DNA of 64,000 nucleotides from Verrucomicrobiales bacterium (GTDB lineage: Bacteria; Verrucomicrobiota; Verrucomicrobiia; Limisphaerales; UBA9464): NCBI GenBank assembly GCA_027488845.1, contig JAIYBC010000042.1:90784-154783 (forward strand), written 5' to 3'. The notes beneath the pieces were generated by a model that saw only the letters and a list, made by a program, of their open reading frames with translations, did no database searches and was not told where the DNA came from. The translations under genes and the position numbers were made by a program. Positions 43,983 to 53,501 of this stretch are shown here, piece after piece (the stretch's first letter is position 1; every line of letters begins with the position of its first letter).

Positions 43983-45147
43983 CGACGATTTGAAGCGTCT
44001 CGTTGACAAGGGCTATGCCGTTGGCTTCGACACGAACAATTGTCTGATTGTCAGGGATGTATTCTATCTCGACGGACAACTCACTTTAAAGCGAGGCGCA
44101 ATAGTTTCAAAGCTCGTCTTCAAGGACAGGGAAACCGTCAAACAGGAAGACCATCAGGTGCTTTTTGCCGGGGAGGCGCCGTGTGGCTTGGATGGGAAAC
44201 CCATTCCCAATCTGGGCGGAGGTCCATGCCAATGTCAGTTGTCGCCGGACAATGCGGACGTGGTGGTCGAGCGCTCCTTTTCCAACAAGCCTAGGAAAGG
44301 CGGTACGCTCGTCGACTATCTCGACTTTTTCGAGAAGATCGAAAGCTACGTGAACCAGATTAACGGTCCGGCGACTGCCAAATATGGGAAGTCTGCCAGT
44401 CCGTTGACCTTCCAAGTTCGCACGGGCTTGCCGCCGGACCCGATCTTCAAGTATCCGGACACCCTTTCCTCAAGGGCGGACATCATGGACCTCCGGGAAA
44501 AACTCAGCCGGGAGGTCGTCGCTATCATTGGTGTTGGCGGAACCGGTGGACATATCCTGGATCTGCTTGTCAAAACTCCGGTCAGAGAAATCCGATTTTA
44601 CGACTTGGACGATTTCCATGTCCATAACGCCTATCGTTCGCCGGGCAGACTCGAAGAAAGTGAATTGGGCAGGCCCAAAGCGGATGTCCTTTTTGAACGC
44701 TACGAAGGGTTCCGTCACGGCCTAGTGCCACACCGGTTGCACGTGGGGGCCGATTCGGCGGCCGAGCTTGCCGGAGTCACTTTCGCATTTGTCTCAGTGG
44801 ACAAGGGATCCTCCCGTTCTGGGATCTTCGATGTGCTGATAGCCAGCAAGATTCCTTTCATCGATGTGGGCATGGGGCTCAAGCGCAAGGGCGACCCGCT
44901 GACCGGAATGCTCAGGGTTACCTACTATCCTGTGGACAGGGCGGAGGAAATCCGGGCTAAGGGATACGCCGACACCTCCGACTCGGATGCCGACCTCTAC
45001 CGCACCAACATCCAGATAGGAGAGCTCAATGCGCTGAACGCCTGTCTCGCTGTCGTAAAATACAAGCAGACCTTGGGCTTCTACGGCAATGATGAGCCAA
45101 TGGACAACTATCTGTTCGACGTTGCCGACATGAAGATAGCGACATGA
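43957..45147 (+). CDS. E1-like ThiF protein with N-terminal DUF6791-like domain
   Basis: 396 residues from a GTG that overlaps the previous gene by 26 bases. The C-terminal half is a ThiF/E1-type adenylation domain: GVGGTGG (192-198), IRFYDLDDFHVHN, GRPKADVL, and a VSVDKGSS block. The N-terminal ~180 residues have no clear homologue by eye and include H66, C76, C91 and C93 (DHQVLFAGEAPCGLDGKP), consistent with the DUF6791-type domain proposed to act like an E2. It probably activates the small ubiquitin-like protein by adenylation. No obvious catalytic cysteine in the usual E1 position. Confidence 0.78.
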   Translation: MFQKLVSRNDDLKRLVDKGYAVGFDTNNCLIVRDVFYLDGQLTLKRGAIVSKLVFKDRETVKQEDHQVLFAGEAPCGLDGKPIPNLGGGPCQCQLSPDNADVVVERSFSNKPRKGGTLVDYLDFFEKIESYVNQINGPATAKYGKSASPLTFQVRTGLPPDPIFKYPDTLSSRADIMDLREKLSREVVAIIGVGGTGGHILDLLVKTPVREIRFYDLDDFHVHNAYRSPGRLEESELGRPKADVLFERYEGFRHGLVPHRLHVGADSAAELAGVTFAFVSVDKGSSRSGIFDVLIASKIPFIDVGMGLKRKGDPLTGMLRVTYYPVDRAEEIRAKGYADTSDSDADLYRTNIQIGELNALNACLAVVKYKQTLGFYGNDEPMDNYLFDVADMKIAT

Positions 45148-45536
45148 GGTTTCGCCTTCAAAGGGTCGAAATCATGCCCAAGGAGCTGCAAGCGGGCATT
45201 CTTTATTACGCTGAGGAATACGGGGCCTCGGCGCACCTGTGTGCTTGCGGCTGCGGTTCGAAGATTCGAACCCCGATAGATGAAATGGAATGGTCGCTTG
45301 AAGAGGACACGGACGGGCCTTCGCTTTATCCATCAATCGGCAACTGGCAGAAGCCGTGTCGTTCGCACTACATCATCAACCAAGGGGAAGTCATCTGGTG
45401 TGAGCAGTGGACCGATGAAGAGGTGAAGCAAGGAAGACACTTTTGTCATGAGCGGCGTTTGGCTCATTTGAGCCGGAAGTATTCCAAGAAGAAACGGCAT
45501 GCCTTTTGGGAGTGGCTGCGGCGTGTTGTCAGTTGA
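45144..45536 (+). CDS. DUF6527-like zinc-binding protein
   Basis: 130 residues, ATG overlapping the E1 stop by four bases. Cysteine/histidine pattern C33-x-C35-x-C37, C72-x2-H75, C86, C101-H102 suggests a treble-clef or RING-like metal-binding fold. The rest is basic (LSRKYSKKKRHAFWEWLRR). It closes the ubiquitin-like operon and could be the E3-like or ligase-assisting component, but that is inference from order alone. Confidence 0.68.
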   Translation: MRFRLQRVEIMPKELQAGILYYAEEYGASAHLCACGCGSKIRTPIDEMEWSLEEDTDGPSLYPSIGNWQKPCRSHYIINQGEVIWCEQWTDEEVKQGRHFCHERRLAHLSRKYSKKKRHAFWEWLRRVVS

Positions 45537-45682
45537 TGTTTCTTGCCCTCTCCTGAGCAGTTTCCGTGGCCTGATCACTGACTGTGCCCGGCAGGTTCTG
45601 GCCTCCGAGAGAGCGCACACAATCCGAATCCTCGGCATAACTCCGCCCAAGGACCGCATCACGGGTCCCAAGGAGTTGTGTC

Positions 45683-48600
45683 ATGATCCGTTCGTCCCTA
45701 CGCCACGCGGAGAACCCGCGACAGTTGGATTTCTTTACGTTCACCCCCGCGGTCCCGGCGAAGCCGCTGCCAGCCATCGTCCCGGAGCCGGTCATCCTGC
45801 CGTTCCCGGTACCGGTTTCCGAGGCGGTGAGGCCCACGCCCTATGCCGGGCCGTTCCACATCCGGAATCATCACCGGGTCGGGGTCGGTTCACTGGCCCA
45901 GAAATGTCGCGACAACCTCGCGGCGCTCGCGCTGCTCCAACATCTGGAGACCAAGGGACGTCCGGCCACGGCTGATGAGCGCGGCGTCTTGGTCCGCTAC
46001 GTCGGCTGGGGTGGGCTGCCGCAACTGTTCGACGACAGCAACGCCAAGTGGACCCGCCAACGGGCCGAACTCCGGCAACTGCTGTCTGGTGACGAGCTCC
46101 GCTCCGCCCGGGCCACCACGCTCAATGCGCACTACACCTCGCCGACGATCATCCGGGCCATGTATGCCGCGTTGGAACGCCTTGGGTTCAGCGGCGGCCA
46201 GGTGCTCGAACCGGCCTGCGGTCTCGGCCACTTCCTCGGCCTGATGCCCGAGCCGATGCGGGAACGGTCATCGTTCACCGGCATCGAGATCGACGGGCTG
46301 ACCGTGCGGTTGGCCAAATCCCTCTATCCGGAAGCCGATCTGCGGCACCAACCGTTCGAGGAGGCGAAACTCCGTCCGGATTCATTCGACCTCGCCATCT
46401 CCAACGTCCCCTTCGGCGACTACCGGCCCTTTGACCCTCGGTTCCCGAAGCTGCTCATCCACGACTACTTCTTCGCCGCGACGCTCGCGGTGGTCCGGCC
46501 CGGCGGACTAATCGCCTTCATCACGTCCCGCGGCACGCTCGACAAGCAGGACACCACCCTTCGCGACTTGGTCGCGACCCAGGCTGACTTGCTCGGGGCC
46601 ATCCGCCTGCCCAACGACGCCTTCCAGGAGAACGCCCACACCGAGGTCACCACGGACATCGTGTTCCTCCGCAAACGGCTCGCGAACGAGGCACCCAGCG
46701 GACCGGGTTGGCGGGAGGTGACGACGATCCGCAACTCCGCCGGAGAAACCATCCCGGTGAACGAGTGCTTCGCCGCCCAGCCGTCCCAGATGCTCGGCGA
46801 GATGCGGCTCTCGGGCCGGATGTATCGCCAGCAGGAGCCGACGCTGGCCCCGAATGGGCGCGACTTGGGCGAGCAACTGGGCGAGGCCATCCTTCGGCTA
46901 CCGACGAACTGTTACCAGCCACCGGAAACGGCGGTCGCACCGGCGAGCGAGCCTCCGCCTGCGCCAGAGACCGTCAAACCCAACGCCTTCACGCTGCTCC
47001 AAGGACGCCTAGCTAGGCGCGAGGGAGATTCCCTGGTGGTGCTGTCCGGTCTGTCCGAGACCGCCGCCCAACGGTTGCGCGGGCTGATCCGGGTTCGCGA
47101 CGCCCTCCGGCACTGCCTGCAAACCCAGTGGCAGGATCATCCCGAGGACGACCAGCTCCGCGCCCGCACCGCGCTCAACCTCGCCTACGACACCTTCGTC
47201 GCCCGTCACGGAGCGATTTCCGGGCGGGCGAATGTCGCCGCCTTCCGCGGTGACCCGGACCTGCCGTTGCTCCTGTCTCTCGAACAGTTCGACCGTGAGT
47301 CCGGCACCGCCACCAAAGCGGCCATCTTCCGGGAACGCACCATTGCTCCACGTCTTCCGGCTCCCGTGGCCCATGACGCCCGCTCGGCCTTGCTGGTCAC
47401 GCTGGCCGAAAGCGGCCGGGTCGATCTGGAACAAGTCGCCCGTCTTCTCCACACCGAGGAAGCCACCGCCATCGCGGAGCTTCGCGGTCTGATCTTCCTC
47501 AACCCAGAGACGCGCGCGTGGGAAACCGACGACGCCTATCTGTCGGGCAACGTGCGTGCCAAACTCGTGGCAGCCGAAGCGGCGGCTCAGCACGACGTGC
47601 GATTCCGGCCCAATGTCGAGGCCCTGCGCGGCGTCCAACCCGAGGACCTGACGCCGTCGGAGATTGATGCCCGGCTGGGCAGCGCGTGGATTCCCAGCAC
47701 CGACATCGCGGCCTTCGCCGAGATGCTTTTGGGCGAACGCGGCGTCGAGGTCACCCACGCCGACGTCATCGGCAGTTGGGCCGTGAAAGGCACGTGGAAC
47801 GCCCGCATCGCCGTCGCCAACACCACCGAATGGGGCACGGACCGCCGGTCCGCCCTAGATCTGCTCGAAGACGCCCTGAACCTCCGCACCCCGACCGTTC
47901 ATGACGAAGACCCCGCCTCCGAGAAACGGGTGGTAAACGGCCCGGCCACCGAAGCAGCCCGGGACCGGCAGCAGAAGATGAAGGACCGGTTCCAGTCGTG
48001 GCTCTGGGAGGACGATGCCCGCCGGGAACGCCTCGGCCGCCGCTACAACGACCGTTTCAACTGCCTTCGGCTGCGCACGTTCAACGGCGATCACCTCCAG
48101 CTTCCGGGTGCCAGCCAGGCCGTGGTCCTGCGGGCCCACCAGAAGGCCGCCGTGTGGCGCATCCTCCAGACCTCGAACACGCTGCTCGCCCACGTCGTGG
48201 GAGCCGGCAAGACCTACACCATGGTCGCCGCCGCGATGGAACTGAAGCGGCTTGCTCTCGCCCGCAAGCCGCTCTTCGTGGTGCCGAACCACATGTTGGA
48301 GCAGTTCTCGTCCGAACTCCTCACGCTCTACCCGGCGGCCAACCTGCTGGTCGCCTCGAAGGAGGACTTCGAGAAAGAACGCCGCCAGACGCTCATGAGC
48401 CGCATCGCCACCGGCAATTGGGATGCGGTCATCGTCACTCACTCTGGGTTCGAACGCATCCCGCTCGCCCAAGCCACCCAAGAGGCGTTCTTCACCGAGC
48501 AAATCGAGGCCCTCGAAAACGCCATCACCGAGCAGCAGCGGGAGGATCGCGGCTCGCGCATCGTCAAGGAACTGGAGAAGGCGAAGAAACGGCTGGAGAC

Positions 48601-50560
48601 CAAGCTCAAGGAACTGCTCGCCGAGGGCCGCAAGGACGACGGACTGACCTTCGATCAACTGGGCGTGGACCGCCTGTTCGTGGACGAAGCCCATCACTTC
48701 AAGAACCTGTTCTACGTCTCGAAGATGACGCGCATCGCGGGCCTGCCGCAGACCGCCTCGCAGCGCGCTTTGGACATGTTCCTCAAGGTCCGGTATGTCC
48801 AATGCTCCTCGGGCGGCGGCGTGGTCTTCGCCACCGGCACGCCCATCGCCAACAGCGTGGCGGAGATGTTCACGATGCAGCGCTATCTGCAGCTCACCGC
48901 CTTGCGCGACCTCCAGCTCGATCATTTTGATGCCTGGGCCGGCACCTTCGGGGAGCCCGTGACGGCGATGGAACTCGCTCCCGATGGATCCGGTTACCGC
49001 CTCAACACCCGTTTCGCCCGGTTCATCAACGTGCCCGAACTTATGGCCCAGTTCCGGCAGGTGGCCGACATCCAGACGGCTTCCATGCTGAACCTCCCCG
49101 TGCCGGACCTGCGAGGGGCCCGGCCGACGGTCCTGCGCGCCCCCGGCTCGCCCGAGTTGAAGTCCATCGTCACAGAGCTTGTGGCCCGAGCCGACCGCCT
49201 GCGTTCCGGCCAGGTGGACGCCCGCACGGACAACATGCTGCTGGTCACCACGGACGGACGGAAAGCCGCCCTCGACCTGCGCCTGGATGACCCCGGCCTA
49301 CCGGACCTGCCCGACAGCAAGGTCAACCTCGCCGTCGAGACCGTGGAGCGCATCTGGCGGGAGACCGTGGAGCAGCGGTCCACACAGCTCGTGTTCTGCG
49401 ACCTGTCCATTCCGGGCTCTGGTTTCTCCGTCTACACCGACATGCGGGACAAGCTGGTGGCGCGAGGCATCCCGGACGCCGAAATCGCCTTCATCCAGGA
49501 CTTCGACAGCGACGCCGCGAAGGCGGGCCTGTTCCGGGACGTGCGCCACGGTCGGGTCCGCATCCTCTTTGGCAGCACGGCCAAGATGGGCTCCGGCACC
49601 AACGTCCAGCGTCGTCTCATCGCCCTCCACCACCTCGATGCTCCGTGGCGTCCGGCCGACGTGGAGCAACGCGAGGGACGCATCCTCCGGCAGGGCAACC
49701 AGAACACCGAGGTGCAGATCTACCGTTATGTCACCGCCGAGAGCTTCGATGCCTACATGTGGCAATGTCTGGAGACCAAGGCCAAGTTCATCGCCCAGGT
49801 GATGACCGGCGACACATCGCTCCGACGGCTGGAGGATGTGGATGGGGCGGCCCTGACCTACGCCGAGGTCAAAGCCATCGCCTCCGGCAACCCCTTGGTC
49901 ATCGAGAAGGCCAACGTGGACGCTGAACTCGCTCGCCTCACGCGCTTGCGTTCCCAGGATGTCGAAGCCAACTACCGGCTGCGATCGCAGGTGCGTCATC
50001 TCACCGACGAACTCCCTCGCCTCGAACGGCGGCTCGAAGCCTTGAGGCAGGATCTGGCCCGGCGCGTGGACACGCGCGGCGACCGGTTCAGCATTCAGCT
50101 CGGCCATCAATCGCTCACGGACCGGGGTATCGCCGGGGAACTGCTCAACCGGCTCGGGGAGCGCTCGCGCGGTTTGGTGGCGGACAGGCTGGTGGGCCGG
50201 TTCGCCGGTTTCGACCTCCTGATCTCCCCCATGCTGGACAATGAGATTCAGTTGGTCCTGCGCGGGGCGGCACAGCATCCGGTCCGGCTTCAGGCCACGG
50301 CGCACGGCACGACCCGAGCGGTCGAGCACGTCGTCAATCATCTCGACGAGACCGTCGGGCAGGCCGAGGAGTTCCTGGCCCAGTCCCGCAAGCGCCTGTC
50401 CGACCTGCGTGGCCAGTTGGATCTGCCGTTCGAGTATGGAGTTCGCCTCGCCGAATTGGCGCAACGGCAGCAGGAGTTGATCGCGAAGCTGGATTTGAAC
50501 AGGAGTGCGGGGGCGCCGGATGAGCCATCCGATACCGACTTGTCTCCGAGTGCGTCGTAG
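45683..50560 (+). CDS. Giant DNA methylase-helicase fusion
   Basis: 1625 residues. N-terminal N6-adenine methyltransferase: motif I EPACGLGHF (176-184) and motif IV NVPFGDY (241-247, an NPPY-type motif). Helicase region: RAHQKAAVWRILQ, HVVGAGKTYTM (Walker A), LFVDEAHHFKNL (motif II), and QREGRILRQGNQNTEVQIYR (motif VI). The C-terminus has a coiled coil. Such methylase-helicase giants occur in conjugative plasmids and islands and in restriction-like systems. Ribosome site AAGGAG precedes the ATG. It is not clearly paired with a specificity subunit, so it may act in element maintenance. Confidence 0.82.
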   Translation: MIRSSLRHAENPRQLDFFTFTPAVPAKPLPAIVPEPVILPFPVPVSEAVRPTPYAGPFHIRNHHRVGVGSLAQKCRDNLAALALLQHLETKGRPATADERGVLVRYVGWGGLPQLFDDSNAKWTRQRAELRQLLSGDELRSARATTLNAHYTSPTIIRAMYAALERLGFSGGQVLEPACGLGHFLGLMPEPMRERSSFTGIEIDGLTVRLAKSLYPEADLRHQPFEEAKLRPDSFDLAISNVPFGDYRPFDPRFPKLLIHDYFFAATLAVVRPGGLIAFITSRGTLDKQDTTLRDLVATQADLLGAIRLPNDAFQENAHTEVTTDIVFLRKRLANEAPSGPGWREVTTIRNSAGETIPVNECFAAQPSQMLGEMRLSGRMYRQQEPTLAPNGRDLGEQLGEAILRLPTNCYQPPETAVAPASEPPPAPETVKPNAFTLLQGRLARREGDSLVVLSGLSETAAQRLRGLIRVRDALRHCLQTQWQDHPEDDQLRARTALNLAYDTFVARHGAISGRANVAAFRGDPDLPLLLSLEQFDRESGTATKAAIFRERTIAPRLPAPVAHDARSALLVTLAESGRVDLEQVARLLHTEEATAIAELRGLIFLNPETRAWETDDAYLSGNVRAKLVAAEAAAQHDVRFRPNVEALRGVQPEDLTPSEIDARLGSAWIPSTDIAAFAEMLLGERGVEVTHADVIGSWAVKGTWNARIAVANTTEWGTDRRSALDLLEDALNLRTPTVHDEDPASEKRVVNGPATEAARDRQQKMKDRFQSWLWEDDARRERLGRRYNDRFNCLRLRTFNGDHLQLPGASQAVVLRAHQKAAVWRILQTSNTLLAHVVGAGKTYTMVAAAMELKRLALARKPLFVVPNHMLEQFSSELLTLYPAANLLVASKEDFEKERRQTLMSRIATGNWDAVIVTHSGFERIPLAQATQEAFFTEQIEALENAITEQQREDRGSRIVKELEKAKKRLETKLKELLAEGRKDDGLTFDQLGVDRLFVDEAHHFKNLFYVSKMTRIAGLPQTASQRALDMFLKVRYVQCSSGGGVVFATGTPIANSVAEMFTMQRYLQLTALRDLQLDHFDAWAGTFGEPVTAMELAPDGSGYRLNTRFARFINVPELMAQFRQVADIQTASMLNLPVPDLRGARPTVLRAPGSPELKSIVTELVARADRLRSGQVDARTDNMLLVTTDGRKAALDLRLDDPGLPDLPDSKVNLAVETVERIWRETVEQRSTQLVFCDLSIPGSGFSVYTDMRDKLVARGIPDAEIAFIQDFDSDAAKAGLFRDVRHGRVRILFGSTAKMGSGTNVQRRLIALHHLDAPWRPADVEQREGRILRQGNQNTEVQIYRYVTAESFDAYMWQCLETKAKFIAQVMTGDTSLRRLEDVDGAALTYAEVKAIASGNPLVIEKANVDAELARLTRLRSQDVEANYRLRSQVRHLTDELPRLERRLEALRQDLARRVDTRGDRFSIQLGHQSLTDRGIAGELLNRLGERSRGLVADRLVGRFAGFDLLISPMLDNEIQLVLRGAAQHPVRLQATAHGTTRAVEHVVNHLDETVGQAEEFLAQSRKRLSDLRGQLDLPFEYGVRLAELAQRQQELIAKLDLNRSAGAPDEPSDTDLSPSAS

Positions 50561-50575
50561 TCGGACCGAGCAGGG

Positions 50576-51721
50576 CTACGCCGGTGGCGGTAAGATTCTG
50601 TCTATCGTCGTGAGTGTGTTTTCGAACCATTCGCGCATTCGGTCCGCGTTTCCGTCCAGCTGGGTGCCGGTGACTTTCAGGCTGAAATTCAAAACTCTGC
50701 CGCCGTCTTCCGTGCTCACTGTGGCGCCATCCGCCTTCAGCTCGCCGATCAACTTGGTTGTAAGGCGATTCTGCTTGGGGCTGTTCATCTGAATCCACAG
50801 GTGCAGTTCGGCTCGGCTCTGTCGGTCCCGTAGTCTGAATCCAAGGTAGAAATATTCAGCGCCTTTACCATACAGGCCAAACCACCTGCTGCCATCGTCT
50901 TGCCCATCGCTGCCTGCGTCGAAAACCGGGGCCTTTTTCAAAGTCTTCCGGCCTTCCCGGATCGCGGCCAGTATGCGCGTCATGTTCTCCTGGGCTTCGA
51001 ATCCGGCGATCCATCCGTTCAGCTGAACGTGGTCCGTGGGGGCGATCTTCATGGGAGCTAGACCTTTCTCTTTGAGGAAATCCGCAAATTGAGCGCAAAC
51101 AAACCGAATCACGGGGACATTCATCTGCTCTTGGGAGCGTCCGTGAGCGACTCCGGAAAACTCCGTCAGCTTTTGTTGGACCTCTGACCAGCGCAGGGTG
51201 ATAGCCGGCACCGTCCCGCCGGGACCCGGATTTTCGCCGGAAGGCGAAAGCACGATGAGCAGCTTGGTCTTGAAGTCCTTGAACCGCTGGCCCCGGTTTA
51301 GCTCATTCCGATAAGCCGGGAGCTGATTTTCCGTAAAACGCCAACTGACCTTATTCTCAACCACGATGACCAGGGACCGGTCGGCAGATGATTGGATCAC
51401 CAAATCGAAGCGGCGCCGCTTGATGGGCGCGGCCTTGGCCTCTTCTGGTTCCTCGTCCTCGTTTTGGGCGAAACTCAACTGAGTGTGGATTTCAAGGTCG
51501 ACTTCGTTGCCTTGCGGCAGACCTCGCCCTGAGTTCCGGGCTGGTTCCCTGATCAGGTCGAAAAAGATTTTGCGGAAGTCCGGTGACCGGAGACACCACG
51601 CTAATGCCTCCGTGTAGTAGTCCTCCAAGGCTGTGCGCGTCCGGCTTCCTTCTCCAATCCGCGGTGAATACGAAATCAACCGGCTGAAGAGATTGTGAGC
51701 CTGTGCGTGGTCGTCGCGCAT
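50576..51721 (-). CDS. PD-(D/E)XK nuclease-superfamily protein
   Basis: 381 residues with the PDDEXK_4-like core: RRRFDLVIQSSADRSLVIVVENKVSWRF. The C-terminal ~150 residues are a beta-rich domain (FGLYGKGAEYFYLGFRLR). These proteins occur singly in defence islands and could be an effector nuclease. It converges with the methylase-helicase. No adjacent partner with an obvious activating domain. Confidence 0.75.
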   Translation of the reverse strand: MRDDHAQAHNLFSRLISYSPRIGEGSRTRTALEDYYTEALAWCLRSPDFRKIFFDLIREPARNSGRGLPQGNEVDLEIHTQLSFAQNEDEEPEEAKAAPIKRRRFDLVIQSSADRSLVIVVENKVSWRFTENQLPAYRNELNRGQRFKDFKTKLLIVLSPSGENPGPGGTVPAITLRWSEVQQKLTEFSGVAHGRSQEQMNVPVIRFVCAQFADFLKEKGLAPMKIAPTDHVQLNGWIAGFEAQENMTRILAAIREGRKTLKKAPVFDAGSDGQDDGSRWFGLYGKGAEYFYLGFRLRDRQSRAELHLWIQMNSPKQNRLTTKLIGELKADGATVSTEDGGRVLNFSLKVTGTQLDGNADRMREWFENTLTTIDRILPPPA

Positions 51722-51902
51722 GACGTGCCCCTGCTAGCGGCCAGTGCCCATCGGCTCAAGACCCAATTGCTTGCGGCGTTTCTGAGGGGGTGTGGAGCCA
51801 ACATGCTTCTAAACGCGTTGAAATTCCCGCGTCGCCCATTCCTTTAATCGCCTAGTATGCTGGGGCCTTGACGGGCAGGCGAGTCAATGCGGGCAACGGA
51901 TT

Positions 51903-52328
51903 TCACGGTCTGCCTCCGAGCCCCGCCTGCAGGCACTCTCGCCACTGCTCCTCGAACTGCCCCAGTCCCAACCGGTCATGGGTGGACGGGAGCCGGAAGG
52001 TTTGGCGACCCACGGTCGCGCAAAGCTCCGCCTCGGCCTCCATCACCACGGACAGCGCAGCCCGGACAATCAACCCGAGGGGCACCTTGGTCCGGGCGGC
52101 CTCCTGCAAGCGGAGGAGGAAGGCATTCAGTTCGGCGTCCTCGCTTCGGGTCAGCACGAAGCGTTTTGTGATGGTAGCGGCCTCCGCGGGTTCCGTTCTG
52201 GTCCGGCCGGGGACAAGAGCGATCCCCGGTGGCACCGGAGCTGGCCGCCGCACTCCAGCGGTCGCATCCCTCACGAGGTCGGCGGAAATAGGGTCGTAGG
52301 GTCGTTCCTCGAAACGTTTCTTAGGCAT
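51903..52328 (-). CDS. ParB-like partner of ParA (unassigned)
   Basis: 141 residues; N-terminus KRFEERPYDPISADLVRDA, then a helical domain (TRSEDAELNAFLLRLQEAART, VPLGLIVRAALSVVMEA). It overlaps the ParA gene by eight bases and is downstream of it in the same direction, the usual place for a ParB/RHH partner. The sequence itself is not a clear ParB; this is position-based inference. Confidence 0.55.
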   Translation of the reverse strand: MPKKRFEERPYDPISADLVRDATAGVRRPAPVPPGIALVPGRTRTEPAEAATITKRFVLTRSEDAELNAFLLRLQEAARTKVPLGLIVRAALSVVMEAEAELCATVGRQTFRLPSTHDRLGLGQFEEQWRECLQAGLGGRP

Positions 52329-53193
52329 GGGTCACCTCTTCAGTCACGGGGATGGGCGGAGACAGTCGCAGGGCGGCCAGCCGGTCCTCGAATTCCTTGG
52401 CCAACGTCCGGTATTCGTCGGCCACCGGATGGTCTCCCTGATATTGGAGGATGGTTTGCCCCATCTTCTGTGCCTCCTGCACCACGACACTGCGGCTGAT
52501 TTCGGTGCTGAATTTGAGCGTGTGTCCGGCGGCATCGACACAGGTCCGCTCGACGTAGGCGACCAGTTCCCTCGCCAGCCGGGTCTTCGGGCGCGGCACC
52601 GCGCAGACGATGACCCCGAGCAAGGCGAGCCGCTCATTGGCGTGCCGCTGGGCGGCCACGATGTCCGCCAGCGCCTCGGCCAAGGCGCTCACAGCCAGAT
52701 GGTCGGGCATGGCGCTTAGCACCGCGAAATCTGCTGCCTTCAGCGCCGGTATGGTTGTCTTGGTCTTCTGCGGCGGGGTGTCGAGAAACACATAGTCGTA
52801 TTTCCCCCGCAGCCGATTGATTGGCTCGATGAGCAGGTCTTGGTGGATGAGCCAAGGGTTCAGCGACAGGAAGGTGTCCAGTTCGGCCAGCTTACGGGAA
52901 CTGGGCACCAGATGGATGTTCGGTGGGAGAGCCACCTCGGATTCCTCGTTGGTGATGATGGTGTCCTCGGCGTTCTCCGCGCCGGTGAGCAATTCGAAGC
53001 TGCTGTTCCATCCATCGGTGGGCGCACGCAGGGCCTTGGTCGCCCCGGACGTCATGTCCAGATCGATGATCAACGACCGGCGTCCGCGCTCGGCGAGCGC
53101 TCCGGCCAGTTGGATGGTGTTGGTGGTTTTGCCGACACCGCCTTTCTGGTTTCCCACGGCGATGACAACGGTGTTTCTGGTTTTCTCTGACAT
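52321..53193 (-). CDS. parA: ParA-family partition ATPase
   Basis: 290 residues from the ATG at 53193. Deviant Walker A KGGVGKTT at 17-24, then LIIDLDMTSGATKAL (Walker A' region), YDYVFLDTPPQKTKTT (Walker B) and typical ParA strands. It drives segregation of the element or plasmid. The upstream region 53222..53428 holds six GGCCAA-type repeats and is a probable partition or origin site. Confidence 0.92.
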   Translation of the reverse strand: MSEKTRNTVVIAVGNQKGGVGKTTNTIQLAGALAERGRRSLIIDLDMTSGATKALRAPTDGWNSSFELLTGAENAEDTIITNEESEVALPPNIHLVPSSRKLAELDTFLSLNPWLIHQDLLIEPINRLRGKYDYVFLDTPPQKTKTTIPALKAADFAVLSAMPDHLAVSALAEALADIVAAQRHANERLALLGVIVCAVPRPKTRLARELVAYVERTCVDAAGHTLKFSTEISRSVVVQEAQKMGQTILQYQGDHPVADEYRTLAKEFEDRLAALRLSPPIPVTEEVTHA

Positions 53194-53221
53194 GCTCCTC
53201 CTGTTCAAACGGGTTGGTTCT

Positions 53222-53428
53222 GGCCAAAGGGCCAGCTGGCGCGGACCGCGCCGTCGGGCCAAGGGGCCATTTCAGGGTTATCCCACATTCAGAGGTGCCA
53301 CGCCATAGGCCCACGGATTCGTTTTGAAACGAGTGTAAGGGAGTTCCTTGGGCCAAACCGCCACTTGGCCAACGGGCGAATCCACCGGCGGCCGGCCAAC
53401 GGGCGCGCTGGCCTATTGGCCAACGGGA
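53222..53428. repeat. GGCCAA-type direct repeats, partition-site or origin candidate
   Basis: Six copies of a (T)TGGCCAA-xGGG(C) motif at about 53222, 53257, 53351, 53367, 53394 and 53418. They lie between the divergent parA and the replication-type gene at 53502. Short repeats beside ParA are typical of parS/parC centromeres or iterons. Confidence 0.7.
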
Positions 53429-53501
53429 CGGTCCCAAATGCAGATCACCCCTTGCGCGAACCCCGGGAAGTGCGGGATGCATCAGACTCAGGAGCATTCC
53501 C

